The notes under the pieces: model-generated
The model's database searches: none
What the model was told of the DNA's origin: nothing
Seen by the model: the letters and a program-made list of their open reading frames with translations, nothing else
Position numbers and translations under genes: made by a program
In this document: positions 12,714 to 12,801 of the stretch, piece by piece
Layout of the letters: every line of letters starts with the position of its first letter
Numbering within the stretch: position 1 is the stretch's first letter
DNA from: Synergistaceae bacterium
GTDB taxonomy: Bacteria > Synergistota > Synergistia > Synergistales > Synergistaceae
DNA length: 12,801 bases
Direction: 5' to 3'
Assembly: GCA_030531285.1 (NCBI GenBank)
Contig: JAUNNW010000017.1
Span: forward strand, 1 to 12,801

Positions 12714-12748
12714 AAAAATCACTCCTTTGAATATTTTGTCCGCTTTTA

Positions 12749-12757
12749 ATTTTAGCA
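12749..12757 (-). promoter_or_regulatory. Extended -10 promoter of the 145-residue protein gene
   Basis: On the minus strand TGCTAAAAT is an extended -10 element, about 36 bases before the ATG at 12713. It overlaps the -35 box of the divergent plus-strand promoter, so RNA polymerase binding at the two should be mutually exclusive. Confidence 0.5.
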
Positions 12758-12801
12758 TAATTGCCGTATTCAGGCTATAATGTAATTGACAAACGGAGGG
12801 A
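12752..12801 (+). promoter_or_regulatory. Promoter and SD of a gene beyond the right edge
   Basis: TTAGCA (12752-12757) and a perfect TATAAT (12776-12781) are separated by 18 bases. A strong SD, ggaggga, occupies 12795-12801 at the end of the window. A plus-strand gene should start within about 10 bases after the edge, with a very short leader. Confidence 0.6.

Noticed and set aside
1..12801. CRISPR array, tRNA or rRNA genes
   Set aside because: No regularly spaced short repeats, no cloverleaf-forming segment and no rRNA-like sequence were seen in the intergenic regions.

Overview
The window looks like chromosome of an anaerobic, heterotrophic bacterium, possibly recovered from a metagenome. 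Base composition is near balanced, Shine-Dalgarno (SD) sites are strong, several promoters have extended -10 boxes, and genes are tightly packed. The gene content (a two-chain altronate-dehydratase-type enzyme, a TIGR04076-type protein, a Fst-like type I toxin) fits Synergistota or Firmicutes-like anaerobes, but I cannot fix the phylum from sequence alone.

Layout. (1) 1-460: a compact module resembling Fst/PepA1 type I toxin-antitoxin loci. It has a 28-codon single-membrane-segment peptide gene, a bidirectional terminator, two short direct repeats on either side of that terminator, and a convergent antisense promoter. The left edge holds what looks like the tail of a second module, 369 bp upstream. 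(2) 543-1034, minus: a gamma-glutamylcyclotransferase-fold protein lacking the expected catalytic Glu. (3) 1132-6159 and 6291-11318: a direct tandem duplication of about 5.03 kb (offset 5159 bp) in which I found one mismatch. Each copy carries, on the minus strand, a 43-codon remnant of an EamA/DMT transporter coupled to a TIGR04076-type gene. Diverging from these are an Arg-rich leader peptide, argG, a SAF-domain small subunit and a UxaA-type large subunit. A convergent nicotinate phosphoribosyltransferase gene closes the unit. (4) 11561-12139: a Lys/Ala/Pro-rich tail fused to an ankyrin-like domain. (5) 12276-12713, minus: an unrecognised helical protein, diverging from a gene whose promoter and SD lie at the right edge.

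How the genes work together. argG makes argininosuccinate in arginine biosynthesis. Its leader encodes a 16-residue peptide with three consecutive CGA arginine codons overlapping a hairpin, which suggests arginine-responsive attenuation. The two UxaA-type chains (4-bp ATGA overlap) should form one hydroxyacid dehydratase or lyase; the substrate is not determined. The NAPRTase salvages nicotinate to NAD. No single pathway links argG, uxaA and pncB, so the duplication probably reflects dosage, recombination or an assembly effect rather than a dedicated cluster.
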